From an uncultured Collinsella sp. (lineage in GTDB: Bacteria > Actinomycetota > Coriobacteriia > Coriobacteriales > Coriobacteriaceae), in contig CABUSH010000003.1 in the NCBI GenBank assembly GCA_902494195.1, forward strand, positions 49,694 through 113,693: 64,000 bases of DNA. The letters are read 5' to 3'. A program made the translations under genes and the position numbers. Every line of letters begins with the position of its first letter. The first letter of the stretch is position 1. Positions 25,748-33,712 of this stretch are shown in pieces. The notes under the pieces are model-generated. The model did not search any database. It worked only from the letters and a program-made list of their open reading frames with translations, and was not told the origin of the DNA.

Positions 25748-26630
25748 GTAGACCAGCTCCCTTCAGAGCATCGGTAAGTGCGGCTCGCGTGTCGTCTGCC
25801 ATGGGGCACAGCGGCATACGGTAGTTTGCCTCGATCATGCCCATCTGGGCGAGCGCTTCCTTGACGGGGATGGGGTTGACCTCGCTAAAGAGGGCGTTGA
25901 TGAGCGGCTGGCCGGCAATCTGGATATCGCGGGCGCGCGCTACGTCGCCGTCCAGATAAGCGCGGCACATGTCGTGTACAAGCTGCGGCTGCACGTCGGC
26001 CCACACGCTGATGGTGCCCGAAGCGCCCAGGCTCATGAGCGGCACTGTGAGTGCATCCTCGCCCGAGTACATGCGGAAATCGTCGGACAGCAGGTGGGCG
26101 ATCCTGGCCGCGTAGGCGACGTTGCCCGAGGCCTCCTTGATGCCCATGATGTTGGGGTGCGCGGCTAGGCGCTCTACGTTGCGCTCGCTGATACCGCAGC
26201 CGCAGCGGCCGGGGATGTTGTACAGGATGCAGGGGATGTCAACGGCATCGGCGACGGTCTTAAAGTGCTGATAGATACCCTCTTCGTTGGACTTGTTGTA
26301 GTAGGGGGTAATGAGCAGCAGGCCGTCGGCTCCCAAGCCCTGGTAAGTAAGCGACTTGGTGAGCATGGTCTGCGTGGAGTTGGAGCCTGAGCCGGCGATG
26401 ACGGGGACGCGTCCTGCAACATGCTTGACCACGGCGGCGACGACGGAGTTGTCCTCGTCATCGGTCATCGTGGCGCTCTCGCCGGTGGTGCCCAGGGTGA
26501 GAATGGCGTCGGTGCCATTTTGCAAGTGGAAATCGATAAGGCGCTCGAGCGCGTCAAAGTCGACACTGCCGTCCTTTTTAAACGGCGTAACCAGGGCGAC
26601 GATTGAGCCCTCGAGATTGCGGATGTCCAT
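25740..26630 (-). CDS. dapA: internal start for free DapA within the fusion
   Basis: On the minus strand GAAGGAGAAC directly precedes ATG at 26630, an ideal ribosome site with 5-nt spacing. The product from here is 296 residues, the standard DapA length, and begins MDIRNLEGSIVALVTPF like free-standing DapA proteins. The site would be wasted in an obligate fusion, so it suggests either dual expression or recent loss of the lysA stop codon. Confidence 0.65.
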   Translation of the reverse strand: MDIRNLEGSIVALVTPFKKDGSVDFDALERLIDFHLQNGTDAILTLGTTGESATMTDDEDNSVVAAVVKHVAGRVPVIAGSGSNSTQTMLTKSLTYQGLGADGLLLITPYYNKSNEEGIYQHFKTVADAVDIPCILYNIPGRCGCGISERNVERLAAHPNIMGIKEASGNVAYAARIAHLLSDDFRMYSGEDALTVPLMSLGASGTISVWADVQPQLVHDMCRAYLDGDVARARDIQIAGQPLINALFSEVNPIPVKEALAQMGMIEANYRMPLCPMADDTRAALTDALKGAGLLD

Positions 26631-28049
26631 GTTCTTCTCCTTCGCCTCCGCGATCTGGATGCGTTTGTTCCATTGAGCTGCGACTGCCAGGCGCTCGTCT
26701 TGGGCGCGACGGCGGGCGCTTTCGGCGCGCGACTTGGCCAGCAGCTCTCGGCCGCACGGCAGCACGTCGAGCGTGGAAAAGTAATCGCCCGGGCGCTCGG
26801 CGCGGCGGATGAGGTCGGCCGCGCCATCGGGGCGCAGCAGGACCTCGGCGGAGCGCAGACGTCCGTTGTAGTTGTAGCCCATGGAGTAGCCATGCGCACC
26901 GGTATCGTGGATTACAAGCAGGTCACCCATGTCGATATGCGGCAGCTCGCGGTCGATGGCGAACTTATCGTTGTTCTCGCACAGATTGCCCGTGATGTCA
27001 TAGGTGTTCGTGACGGGCGCCGTGGCCTTGTCGGCGCCGCCCGGCTGACCCATCACCGTAATGTGGTGGTAGGCGCCATACATGGCAGGGCGAATCAAAT
27101 CGACGGCGCTTGCATCGACACCGATATAGTCCTTGTAGATCTGCTTCTCGTGGATAGCCTTGGTGACCAGACAGCCGTAGGGGCCCATCATAAAGCGGCC
27201 CATCTCAGTGCAGATGGCCACATCGCCCATGCCGGCGGGAACCAGGATCTCGTCGTATGCCGCGTGTACTCCCTCGCCGATGGCGCGAATGTCGTTGGCC
27301 TGCTGCTCGGGCAGGTAGGGGATGCCGACGCCGCCGGACAGATTGATGAAGGCGACGTGTGCGCCGGTCTCGCGCTCCAGGCGTACGGCAAGCTCAAAGA
27401 GGATATGCGCGAGCTCGGGGTAGTAGTCGTTGGTGACGGTGTTGCTGGCAAGGAATGCGTGGATGCCAAAGTCCTCGGCGCCCTTGGCTTTGAGCATGCG
27501 GAAGGCCTCGAAGAGCTGCTCGGTGGTCATGCCATATTTGGAGTCGCCTGGGTTGTCCATGATGCCGTTGGAGAGCTGGAACAGGCCGCCTGGATTAAAG
27601 CGGCAGCCGACCGTTTTGGGGATGGGTCCCGCAACACGCTCAAAGAACTCGATGTGGCTGATGTCGTCAAAGTTGACGATGGCACCCAGCTTGTCGGCGA
27701 GCTCAAAGTCGGCAGCCGGCGTATCGTTGGACGAGAACATGATGTCGTGTCCCGTGATACCCAGCGAGCGGGCGATCATGAGCTCGGTATAGCTCGAGCA
27801 GTCGCAGCCGCAGCCGTATTCGTTGAGAATGGAGATGAGCGTCGGGTTGGGGTTGGCCTTGACGGCAAAGTATTCCTTAAAGCCCGGGTTCCATGCAAAG
27901 GCGTCGCGCACTTCTTGCATGTTGCGGCGGATGCCCGCCTCGTCGTATAGATGAAACGGCGTGGGGAACTGCTCGACGATATGCTCGAGTGTCTCCTTGT
28001 CCACAAACGGCTGCTTGGCCGCATATGCCTCGTTGGGGGTCAATACCAT
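25740..28049 (-). CDS. lysA-dapA: fused diaminopimelate decarboxylase and dihydrodipicolinate synthase (LysA-DapA)
   Basis: One open frame of 769 codons joins the last and first steps of lysine synthesis. Residues ~1-425 are a LysA-type PLP decarboxylase: YFAVKANPNPTL (PLP lysine), INLSGGVGIPYLPEQ (glycine loop), CTEMGRFMMGPYG and HDTGAHGYSMGYNYNG. Residues ~474-769 are a complete DapA: LGTTGESATM, YNIPGRCGCGI (Tyr) and IMGIKEASGN (Schiff-base Lys). The ~45-residue joint is Ala/Arg/Glu-rich and ends KEKN before the DapA methionine. A lysine riboswitch lies upstream. The DapA part also has its own ribosome site, so both a fusion and free DapA are possible. Confidence 0.85.
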   Translation of the reverse strand: MVLTPNEAYAAKQPFVDKETLEHIVEQFPTPFHLYDEAGIRRNMQEVRDAFAWNPGFKEYFAVKANPNPTLISILNEYGCGCDCSSYTELMIARSLGITGHDIMFSSNDTPAADFELADKLGAIVNFDDISHIEFFERVAGPIPKTVGCRFNPGGLFQLSNGIMDNPGDSKYGMTTEQLFEAFRMLKAKGAEDFGIHAFLASNTVTNDYYPELAHILFELAVRLERETGAHVAFINLSGGVGIPYLPEQQANDIRAIGEGVHAAYDEILVPAGMGDVAICTEMGRFMMGPYGCLVTKAIHEKQIYKDYIGVDASAVDLIRPAMYGAYHHITVMGQPGGADKATAPVTNTYDITGNLCENNDKFAIDRELPHIDMGDLLVIHDTGAHGYSMGYNYNGRLRSAEVLLRPDGAADLIRRAERPGDYFSTLDVLPCGRELLAKSRAESARRRAQDERLAVAAQWNKRIQIAEAKEKNMDIRNLEGSIVALVTPFKKDGSVDFDALERLIDFHLQNGTDAILTLGTTGESATMTDDEDNSVVAAVVKHVAGRVPVIAGSGSNSTQTMLTKSLTYQGLGADGLLLITPYYNKSNEEGIYQHFKTVADAVDIPCILYNIPGRCGCGISERNVERLAAHPNIMGIKEASGNVAYAARIAHLLSDDFRMYSGEDALTVPLMSLGASGTISVWADVQPQLVHDMCRAYLDGDVARARDIQIAGQPLINALFSEVNPIPVKEALAQMGMIEANYRMPLCPMADDTRAALTDALKGAGLLD

Positions 28050-28062
28050 GTCCCGTAAACCT

Positions 28063-28127
28063 CGCTATCCAGACGGCGCCATCTGCGCATCGAATCCGCA
28101 TAGCGTGGACCCAATGTCCGGATAGCG
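28063..28127 (-). promoter_or_regulatory. expression-platform hairpin at the lysA ribosome site
   Basis: GTCCGGATAGCG (28116-28127) is complementary to CGCTATCCAGAC (28063-28074) with one mismatch. In the mRNA the second arm ends at the GAGG ribosome site of lysA, so pairing would occlude initiation. No T-run is present, pointing to translational control by the riboswitch. Confidence 0.5.
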
Positions 28128-28140
28128 CTCCCGCATTGCT

Positions 28141-28280
28141 GCAGACAGTCCTGTGGGTGTTTCCCACAGGCCCACCAGGTTGTTCGTGCCCGAAAAACCC
28201 AGTTCGGCGGGTTTCGCCTCCCCACGGGGTCAAAGCCTGCCGGCTCGCCCGCGGCTCTTCGTGCCCGCGCCTCTATCAAG
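28141..28280 (-). promoter_or_regulatory. lysine riboswitch (L box)
   Basis: Read on the minus strand, the segment opens TTGATAGAGGCGCGGG, continues with ACGAAGAGCCGCGGGCGAG and GGGGAGGCGAAACCCGCCGA, then GTGGGCCTGTGGG, and ends CCACAGGACTGTC. These are the conserved blocks of the L-box aptamer in the right order and spacing. It sits 92 bp upstream of the lysA-dapA start, the expected genetic context. Confidence 0.88.
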
Positions 28281-28281
28281 T

Positions 28282-28311
28282 GGTAAAGACCCTATCACGT
28301 TGCACTTTACC
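28282..28311. promoter_or_regulatory. inverted repeat between divergent lysA and M20 genes
   Basis: GGTAAAG (28282-28288) and CTTTACC (28305-28311) form a 7-bp palindrome with a 16-bp spacer. It covers the probable promoters in both directions: a plus-strand TTTACC..TATAAC pair and a minus-strand TTGTTT element. It could be an operator for a shared regulator. Confidence 0.4.
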
Positions 28312-28427
28312 AAACAAGAGTATTCGTATATAACGTTTAAAAAATGCAGGGATATGCTGGAAACATGTGCGCCACAATCCTGTATCACAATAAGTTGCAA
28401 CAGATGTGCCTCACGAAGGGATCCTCT

Positions 28428-29615
28428 ATGACCGAGCTCCAAGAACTCCGTCGCTATCGCCGCGATCTCCATCGCATTCCGGAGCTCGATTTCGATCTTC
28501 CGCAAACCATTGCCTATATCGAGGGCGTGCTGGCACCGCTCGCTTGCGAGGTGACCCATCCGTGCCCCAGCTGCGTCTGTGCTTTCTTCGACGCCGGTGT
28601 TGATGCCGCGCATGCCACGGCGATTCGCGCCGATATGGATGCGCTGCCCATCGCGGAGGCGACGGGAGCGGCCTTTGCCTCAACCCATCCCGGCAAGATG
28701 CACGCTTGCGGACATGACGGACACATGGCCATGGCGCTTGCCGCCGCGACGTATGTTGACCGTACGATTCGCGAACAGCCGGGCGCCATTAGGCGCAACG
28801 TTCTCTTTGTGTTCCAGCCGGCCGAGGAAACGACCGGTGGTGCCAAGACGGTATGCGAGAGTGGTGTGTTCGAGCGCTATGGGGCCGACCGCATTTTTGG
28901 CTTTCATGTGTGGCCCGATCTGCCCGCCGGCACGTTGGCGAGCTGCCCCGGTCCGCTGCTGGCGCGCTCAAGCGAGACGCACATTCATATCCATGGAACG
29001 AGTATCCATATCGCCAAGACCTACGGCGTTCCAGTCGAGGAATCGCGCGATGCCGCGCTGGCAGCGGCCAAGTTCTTAGTTTCCGAGCGCGAGCTCATGG
29101 ACGAGTTGGGTGCCGATGAGCCCTGCATTGGCAAGTTCGGCCTGCTGCAGGCAGGCACCGTCTGCAATGCGGTGGCGGGGGAGGCCCATGTTGCCGGTAG
29201 CTTGCGTGTGTTTACGGACGCCATGTTCGACCGTGCGCGCGAGGGCGTACGCCGTGCGCTCGACGAGGCGTGCACCGCAACGGGCTGTACGTACGATCTC
29301 GACTTTGCCGAGGGCTATCCGCCAGTCGATAACGACCCCGAGTTGTTTGCCCACATTGCGCCTGCCTTGCCCGAGCTGCAACTTGTGGACGAGCCGCTGC
29401 TGATCGCCGAGGATTTCGCGTTCTATCAGCGCCATCTGCCGGGCGTGTTTTTCCTGCTGGGCACGGGTATGCCAGAGGACCAAGACAACCCGAGTGATTC
29501 GGATGGCTGCCCCGCCTATGCCACAAGCGCTCTGCATACCGATAGCATGCTCTTCGACGAGGAAATCCTGCTCAAAGGCCTCGATGTCTACAAACGATTG
29601 CTTGACTTGGAGTGA
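28428..29615 (+). CDS. M20-family amidohydrolase, probable N-acetyl-diaminopimelate deacetylase
   Basis: 395-residue metallopeptidase of the M20 amidohydrolase type. Metal ligands are visible in MHACGHDGHMAMAL, FQPAEETTGGAKTV (Glu-Glu), FGFHVWPDLPAGTL and the late LIAEDFAFYQ. This subgroup contains the N-acetyl-L,L-DAP deacetylase of the acetylase pathway, hippurate hydrolase and indole-acetyl amidohydrolases. Divergent location next to the riboswitch-controlled dap operon favours the deacetylase role. ATG 28428 follows GAAGGG; an in-frame ATG at 28344 has no ribosome site. Confidence 0.8.
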   Translation: MTELQELRRYRRDLHRIPELDFDLPQTIAYIEGVLAPLACEVTHPCPSCVCAFFDAGVDAAHATAIRADMDALPIAEATGAAFASTHPGKMHACGHDGHMAMALAAATYVDRTIREQPGAIRRNVLFVFQPAEETTGGAKTVCESGVFERYGADRIFGFHVWPDLPAGTLASCPGPLLARSSETHIHIHGTSIHIAKTYGVPVEESRDAALAAAKFLVSERELMDELGADEPCIGKFGLLQAGTVCNAVAGEAHVAGSLRVFTDAMFDRAREGVRRALDEACTATGCTYDLDFAEGYPPVDNDPELFAHIAPALPELQLVDEPLLIAEDFAFYQRHLPGVFFLLGTGMPEDQDNPSDSDGCPAYATSALHTDSMLFDEEILLKGLDVYKRLLDLE

Positions 29616-29938
29616 TGATGAGGCGCCGACAGACTGCCGTGTATAGTCCTGGTGGGTGCGGGTGCGGCCTGCTGCTGCTTCCGGTTATTGCTGTGAGCAT
29701 TGGCGTGATGTTTGCGCTTGCTGGGCTTGCCGCGGCGGCGCTCGTGCTGTTTATCACTGCCATCGGCGTGACGATTTGGCTCTGCCGCAATCGCGAGCAA
29801 CGCCGTGCCGACGGTAAAACCAATGTCGGCTGGGTCGTCTTTCTGATCATTGCGTACCTGCTGAGTGTCAGCTACCTTGTTTTCTTTGTCCTGTTGATGA
29901 TCAGTGCTTTTACCGGGGAATCCGTCACGGTGGGTTGA
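29615..29938 (+). CDS. small membrane protein, unknown function
   Basis: 107 residues. Two strongly hydrophobic regions, GCGLLLLPVIAVSIGVMFALAGLAAAALVLFITAIGVTIWL (long enough for two helices) and VVFLIIAYLLSVSYLVFFVLLMISAF, suggest three membrane helices, with a basic cytoplasmic loop CRNREQRRADGK. The start overlaps the stop of the M20 gene, so it is co-translated. A GTG at 29612 and ATGs at 29615 and 29618 are all possible starts. Confidence 0.6.
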   Translation: MMRRRQTAVYSPGGCGCGLLLLPVIAVSIGVMFALAGLAAAALVLFITAIGVTIWLCRNREQRRADGKTNVGWVVFLIIAYLLSVSYLVFFVLLMISAFTGESVTVG

Positions 29939-30042
29939 TCACTGCTGGCAGACGGTCGCGCAAAGTGCGTTTGCTCGGCGTTTGGATAACTGCATTGGTC
30001 GTTTACCGCAACCTTAGCTCTCAGCTAATGAATTCAAGTTCA

Positions 30043-30096
30043 ATCCTTCCTACGATGTGCTGTGTGCCGGCACGGTAGCCGGATCGTAGGAAGGAT
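30043..30096 (+). promoter_or_regulatory. 14-bp inverted repeat that would sequester the ribosome site of the FxLYD gene
   Basis: ATCCTTCCTACGAT (30043-30056) is exactly complementary to ATCGTAGGAAGGAT (30083-30096), with a smaller GCCGG..CCGG pair in the loop. The right arm contains the GGAAGGA ribosome site of the gene starting at 30102. Confidence 0.65.
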
Positions 30097-30101
30097 GAAT
30101 A

Positions 30102-30545
30102 ATGGCAAAAGAGGGAAAGAAGCCGATCGGCAAGATTGTCCTAGGCATCATCGTGGTGCTGGTTATTGTCGGTGCCGTGGGCTCTATGGGCGACAACTTA
30201 ACCGATTCGTCTGCGAGCGATTCGGCAAAACCTGCCGAGACGACACAGCAGGCTGAGGAGCGAAAAGAACCGCAAGAACCGTATACCATTGCTGACGAGG
30301 CTGAAGACACTTCCAATCAGTTTACCTATAAGATCACGGGCACGCTGACCAATAACACGGACAAGGAAAAGAGCTACATTCAGATTGAATATGTTCTGTA
30401 CGATGCCGATGGCAACCAGGTTGGAACGGCTCTTGCAAACACCAATCATCTGAAGGCGGGCGGCTCCTGGAAGTTCGAGGCGCTGGGTACGGTGTCTCCC
30501 GATCAGGTCGTCAGTTGGGAGCGCTCGGATGTGAGCGGTTTCTAG
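30102..30545 (+). CDS. FxLYD-domain membrane-anchored protein
   Basis: 147 residues: an N-terminal membrane anchor (KIVLGIIVVLVIVGAVGSM), a Ser/Asp/Glu-rich spacer, and a C-terminal FxLYD-type beta-sandwich (ITGTLTNNTDKEKSYIQIEYVLYDADGNQVGTALANTNHLKAGGSWKFEA). The domain is extracellular in other bacteria, and its function is unknown. Expression may depend on opening the hairpin at 30043-30096. Confidence 0.8.
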   Translation: MAKEGKKPIGKIVLGIIVVLVIVGAVGSMGDNLTDSSASDSAKPAETTQQAEERKEPQEPYTIADEAEDTSNQFTYKITGTLTNNTDKEKSYIQIEYVLYDADGNQVGTALANTNHLKAGGSWKFEALGTVSPDQVVSWERSDVSGF

Positions 30546-30577
30546 CATGTTGCATGCACAGGGGGAGGTGAGGTCGT

Positions 30578-31000
30578 ATGCCCGATAAAAAGTTGACTGA
30601 CGAGTTACTCAATGAACTTCTCGACGCGCCAAACATCGATGGCTATATCAAAGAACACGACTTTGCCGCCCCGTCGCTTTCGGACTACCTGATGCAGCTG
30701 CTGCAGGAAAAGGGCTTGGAGCGTTCGCGCGTGGTTCGCATGGCCGATCTCAATGAGACCTTTGGCTATCAGATCTTTACCGGCGCGCGTCATCCGAGTT
30801 GCAATAAGGTGCTGCAGATTGCCTTTGCGATGGCGCTGACGCTCAAAGAGACCAACCGTGCGCTGACGGCTGCCGGGGTAAGCGTCCTTAACTGCAAGGA
30901 CCGCCGCGATGCGATTATCATCTTTTGCATCGATCGCGGGTGCAGCCTCCAAAAGGTCAACGAGGAACTGTATCGCTTTGGCGAGGAGACGGTGAGTTAG
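30578..31000 (+). CDS. XRE-like helix-turn-helix protein
   Basis: 140 residues. The central segment LQEKGLERSRVVRMADLNETFGYQIFTGARHPSCNKVLQIAFAMALTLKETNRALTAAG has the shape of an XRE/Cro helix-turn-helix. The N-terminal LTDELLNELLDAPNIDGYIKEHD is a helical extension. The C-terminal CKDRRDAIIIFCIDRGCSLQKVNEELYRFGEE repeats the helical style. It lies 98 bp before a Ser/Thr kinase on the same strand, and such pairs may act together. GGGGGAGG supports ATG 30578. Confidence 0.7.
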   Translation: MPDKKLTDELLNELLDAPNIDGYIKEHDFAAPSLSDYLMQLLQEKGLERSRVVRMADLNETFGYQIFTGARHPSCNKVLQIAFAMALTLKETNRALTAAGVSVLNCKDRRDAIIIFCIDRGCSLQKVNEELYRFGEETVS

Positions 31001-31098
31001 CGGCTGATATCTGAGCCGGCGGAGCTGTCGAACAGCGATGCAAACGAACGGGGTGCGGATGCCATGGGGTGTCTGCGCCCTGCGCTATGATGGAGGCT

Positions 31099-32478
31099 AT
31101 GGATACTCAGACCCCAACATATTCCAATGACGAGCTGACCGCAGCGCTTGCCGAGCACCTGGCGTCGCTCGATCGCGACGACAGCTATCGCGTGGAGCGT
31201 GTACTTAAGCGCTCGTCCGTTGAAACAACCGAGCTCGTGTACTTTGAAGGAACCGGCGGTAGTTCGCTCGGTCCCTTTGTCCGCAAACGCATCGATGCTT
31301 CGGCTCAAATCGGCGGGGCATACGAGCGTCTGTTTGCCGCTCAGCGGGCAGGCAGGCGTTTTGAGCACCTGCCCAGAATCGTCGATTGTCGTCGTGTGGG
31401 CGACGAGCTCAACGTGGTTATGGAATACATCGAAGGGGAGACGCTCGGGGCGCTGGTGTACCGTCTGGGAGCCACCCCCGATTATGCGCGTGAATTGTAT
31501 CCTGCCCTATGCGATGCCGTGGGCGAGCTCCATGCCGGTTTTGCAATAGCGGGGGAGACGTCGGCGCCGGTGATCCATCGCGACCTCAAGCCGTCGAATA
31601 TCATCGTGACAGGTGCCAACTATACGCCTGATGACGGCCTGACGTTTTCATCGCTGGTGATTATCGACTTGGGGATCGCGCGCGTATGGCGCGATGGCGC
31701 CGATGCCGACACCGTCAAGTTTGGCACGCGACCCTATGCGCCGCCCGAGCAGTATGGGTTTGGGCAGACGAGTGTGCGCAGCGACGTCTACGCACTTGGC
31801 GCCCTGTTGTTCTTCTGCTTGACGGGAGTCGACCCTAAACCAGGGCTCGACATGCGCGAGCAATGCGAGGCGCGTGGCATTCCCACCCCACTTGCCGATG
31901 CCGTCTGCATGTCGATGGCGCTCGACCCGGCCAAGCGTTTTGCGAGCGCGGAAGCGTTGGGACGGGCGACGCGCGCGGCATACGATCTAAGTCGCCCCGT
32001 GCGGCCTCCTGCGTCTGCGCCTGTCCGTACTCCGGCCTCGGAGACGGTGTTGACGCCCCAAGGGCTCCAGAACCCCACAGGGCTTCCTAGGCCTGCCGCC
32101 TCCGCTGCATGCGGTCTGCTCTCTCGCGTTCCGGAGTCTCTGGGGCGTATTTGGAATACGCTCGTCTGCTTCTCGCTGCTTGTGTTCTTTGCCGGAAGTC
32201 ACTTTGCCGTCTTTCACCCCACGGGAGCAAACCAAAGCTACCCGACGTGGCTTCTCATAATCGAGTATTTTTTCTTTGTCGATGGCCTTATGGTGCTTAT
32301 GCATTTTGCGCTGCTCGATAAGCGCCGTCTTCGTCGGCGATTCGCACTGCTCGACAGCTATCGCGGCAAGAAACTCGCGAAACTCTGGCTCAAGGCATTG
32401 GGTGTGCTGCTCCTATGCATGATCGTCATAGTCGCGGTTGCCAATGCGACCGGCGTCGTCGATACCTCCGCTACCTAA
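31099..32478 (+). CDS. Ser/Thr protein kinase, membrane-anchored
   Basis: About 459 residues. Eukaryote-like kinase motifs are present: VRKRIDA (ATP lysine), VIHRDLKPSNIIV (catalytic loop), VIIDLGIARVW (DLG in place of DFG) and FGTRPYAPPEQYGFG (activation segment). A typical glycine-rich loop is not clear. After a Pro/Ala linker there are membrane helices (NTLVCFSLLVFFAGSHFAVF, LLIIEYFFFVDGLMVLMHF, LWLKALGVLLLCMIVIVAVAN). The start is uncertain among 31069 (GTG), 31087 and 31099: GGAGG is only 2 nt before 31099, and a TATGAT box at 31086-31091 would place transcription start at that ATG. Confidence 0.8.
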   Translation: MDTQTPTYSNDELTAALAEHLASLDRDDSYRVERVLKRSSVETTELVYFEGTGGSSLGPFVRKRIDASAQIGGAYERLFAAQRAGRRFEHLPRIVDCRRVGDELNVVMEYIEGETLGALVYRLGATPDYARELYPALCDAVGELHAGFAIAGETSAPVIHRDLKPSNIIVTGANYTPDDGLTFSSLVIIDLGIARVWRDGADADTVKFGTRPYAPPEQYGFGQTSVRSDVYALGALLFFCLTGVDPKPGLDMREQCEARGIPTPLADAVCMSMALDPAKRFASAEALGRATRAAYDLSRPVRPPASAPVRTPASETVLTPQGLQNPTGLPRPAASAACGLLSRVPESLGRIWNTLVCFSLLVFFAGSHFAVFHPTGANQSYPTWLLIIEYFFFVDGLMVLMHFALLDKRRLRRRFALLDSYRGKKLAKLWLKALGVLLLCMIVIVAVANATGVVDTSAT

Positions 32479-32482
32479 AAGA

Positions 32483-32505
32483 AAAGGGCCCCGTTGGGGC
32501 CCTTT
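32483..32505. terminator. bidirectional terminator between the kinase and coiled-coil protein genes
   Basis: AAAGGGCCCC and GGGGCCCTTT form a perfect 10-bp stem with a 3-nt loop between convergent genes. Confidence 0.88.
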
Positions 32506-32515
32506 GCAGTTGCAC

Positions 32516-33649
32516 TTAGATGCGGTTCATCTGAGCGGCGACTTTGTTGTACCAGTCCTGCCACGTGGGCGGGCAGTACTTTTTGGCCGCAGCCGGGGTA
32601 AGGGTGGAGCCGTAGTTGGCGCCCAGATAGGCAACGTGAGCGGAGATGCCCTCGCTCCAGCTGCCAAAGCTGCGCCAACCGCCGCCACGTGCACTCCAGC
32701 CCCAGGCGTTATAAGAATTGGCGCAATAAGCACCCTTGGTGCTCTCGATGCAGGCGATGGCGGGGGACCAACGGGGGTCGACACCGGTATTCCAAGCGGC
32801 GACGGCAAAGTTGTAGCCCTGGCCTGCCATGGGGGAGCCGGCGAGATAATTGTCGATACGGCTCGTCCACTCATTAATGAACGAATCGTAATCGGAACTA
32901 CCGGTATTGGAGTTGTTCACCGTGGTGTCGATGGTGGTGTTGGTGTTGGTGGCCTGGCTGCTGGAATTGCTGCCGCTTACGCCCTCGCCCGAGAGCTTCT
33001 CGGCGGCAGCGGCCTTATCGGCCTCAAGCTTGGCAAGCTCGGCGGCATTTTCCTGCTCGGCTTTTGCCTGTGCCTCGCTGCGGAGCTGCTGGGCCTGCGC
33101 CAGCGCATCCTCGGCGTTTTTCTGCTCTGCCTCAAGCTGTGACTTGGCCTGCTGGAGCTCGGCCTTGTTCTGCTCAAGTTCGGTTTGCATGTTATTGAGC
33201 TCTTCGATCTCGTCGACGCTCGAGCTCGTGATCTGGTTGGTGTATTTGCAGGTCGTGATGAACTCACCCAGGCTCTGCGCGTTGACCAGGAAGCTCACGA
33301 TGGGATTGGTGCCCTTCTGATACTTGTACAGATCGCGCATGGCAGAGCTTGCCTTGGCCTGCTGCTCGGGAAGCTTAGCCTCGATTTCCTCGATGCTCGC
33401 CTCATTGGAGTCAATCTGCTTTTGCAGGTCATCGAGTTTGGTGCGGGCGTCGTTGTAGGCGCTCGTGGCGGCTTCGATCTTCTGCTGGGCTGCGGAAAGC
33501 TGGTCCTGCGTTGCCTGCGAGGCGGCATACGCCGCAACGGGGGAGAGCATCGGCGTGGCCGTCAGCGCAACGGCGAGCGCGGCGCTCGTGATGATACGAG
33601 CCGGCTTCGACGCAATGAGCGCTGCGGTGCGATGATTCGAATGCTGCAT
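32516..33649 (-). CDS. secreted coiled-coil protein with C-terminal lysozyme-like domain
   Basis: 377 residues. A signal peptide (IITSAALAVALTATPMLSPVAAYA) is followed by ~180 residues of coiled coil (ATQDQLSAAQQKIEAATSAY; DEIEELNNMQTELEQNKAEL) of the PcsB/CwlO type that couples wall hydrolases to FtsEX. A Ser/Asn/Thr linker leads to a ~120-residue C-terminal domain (SFINEWTSRIDNYLAGSPMAG, WSPAIACIESTKGAYCANSYNAWGW, SEGISAHVAYLGANYG) resembling lysozyme-like or glucosaminidase modules. The likely role is peptidoglycan cleavage. AGAGGG precedes ATG 33649. Confidence 0.8.
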   Translation of the reverse strand: MQHSNHRTAALIASKPARIITSAALAVALTATPMLSPVAAYAASQATQDQLSAAQQKIEAATSAYNDARTKLDDLQKQIDSNEASIEEIEAKLPEQQAKASSAMRDLYKYQKGTNPIVSFLVNAQSLGEFITTCKYTNQITSSSVDEIEELNNMQTELEQNKAELQQAKSQLEAEQKNAEDALAQAQQLRSEAQAKAEQENAAELAKLEADKAAAAEKLSGEGVSGSNSSSQATNTNTTIDTTVNNSNTGSSDYDSFINEWTSRIDNYLAGSPMAGQGYNFAVAAWNTGVDPRWSPAIACIESTKGAYCANSYNAWGWSARGGGWRSFGSWSEGISAHVAYLGANYGSTLTPAAAKKYCPPTWQDWYNKVAAQMNRI

Positions 33650-33712
33650 CCAGTCCCTCTGCAATCAATCGTAGGTTATGGTTCGAACGGTATTCTACTA
33701 CTGCTTTCGACC

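Noticed and set aside
26673..27950. 425-codon plus-strand ORF over lysA
   Set aside because: Antisense to the LysA module with its PLP lysine motif.
30040..30100. tRNA-like or riboswitch element before the FxLYD gene
   Set aside because: Only one long stem with a small inner stem is present; no cloverleaf arms or conserved aptamer blocks were found.
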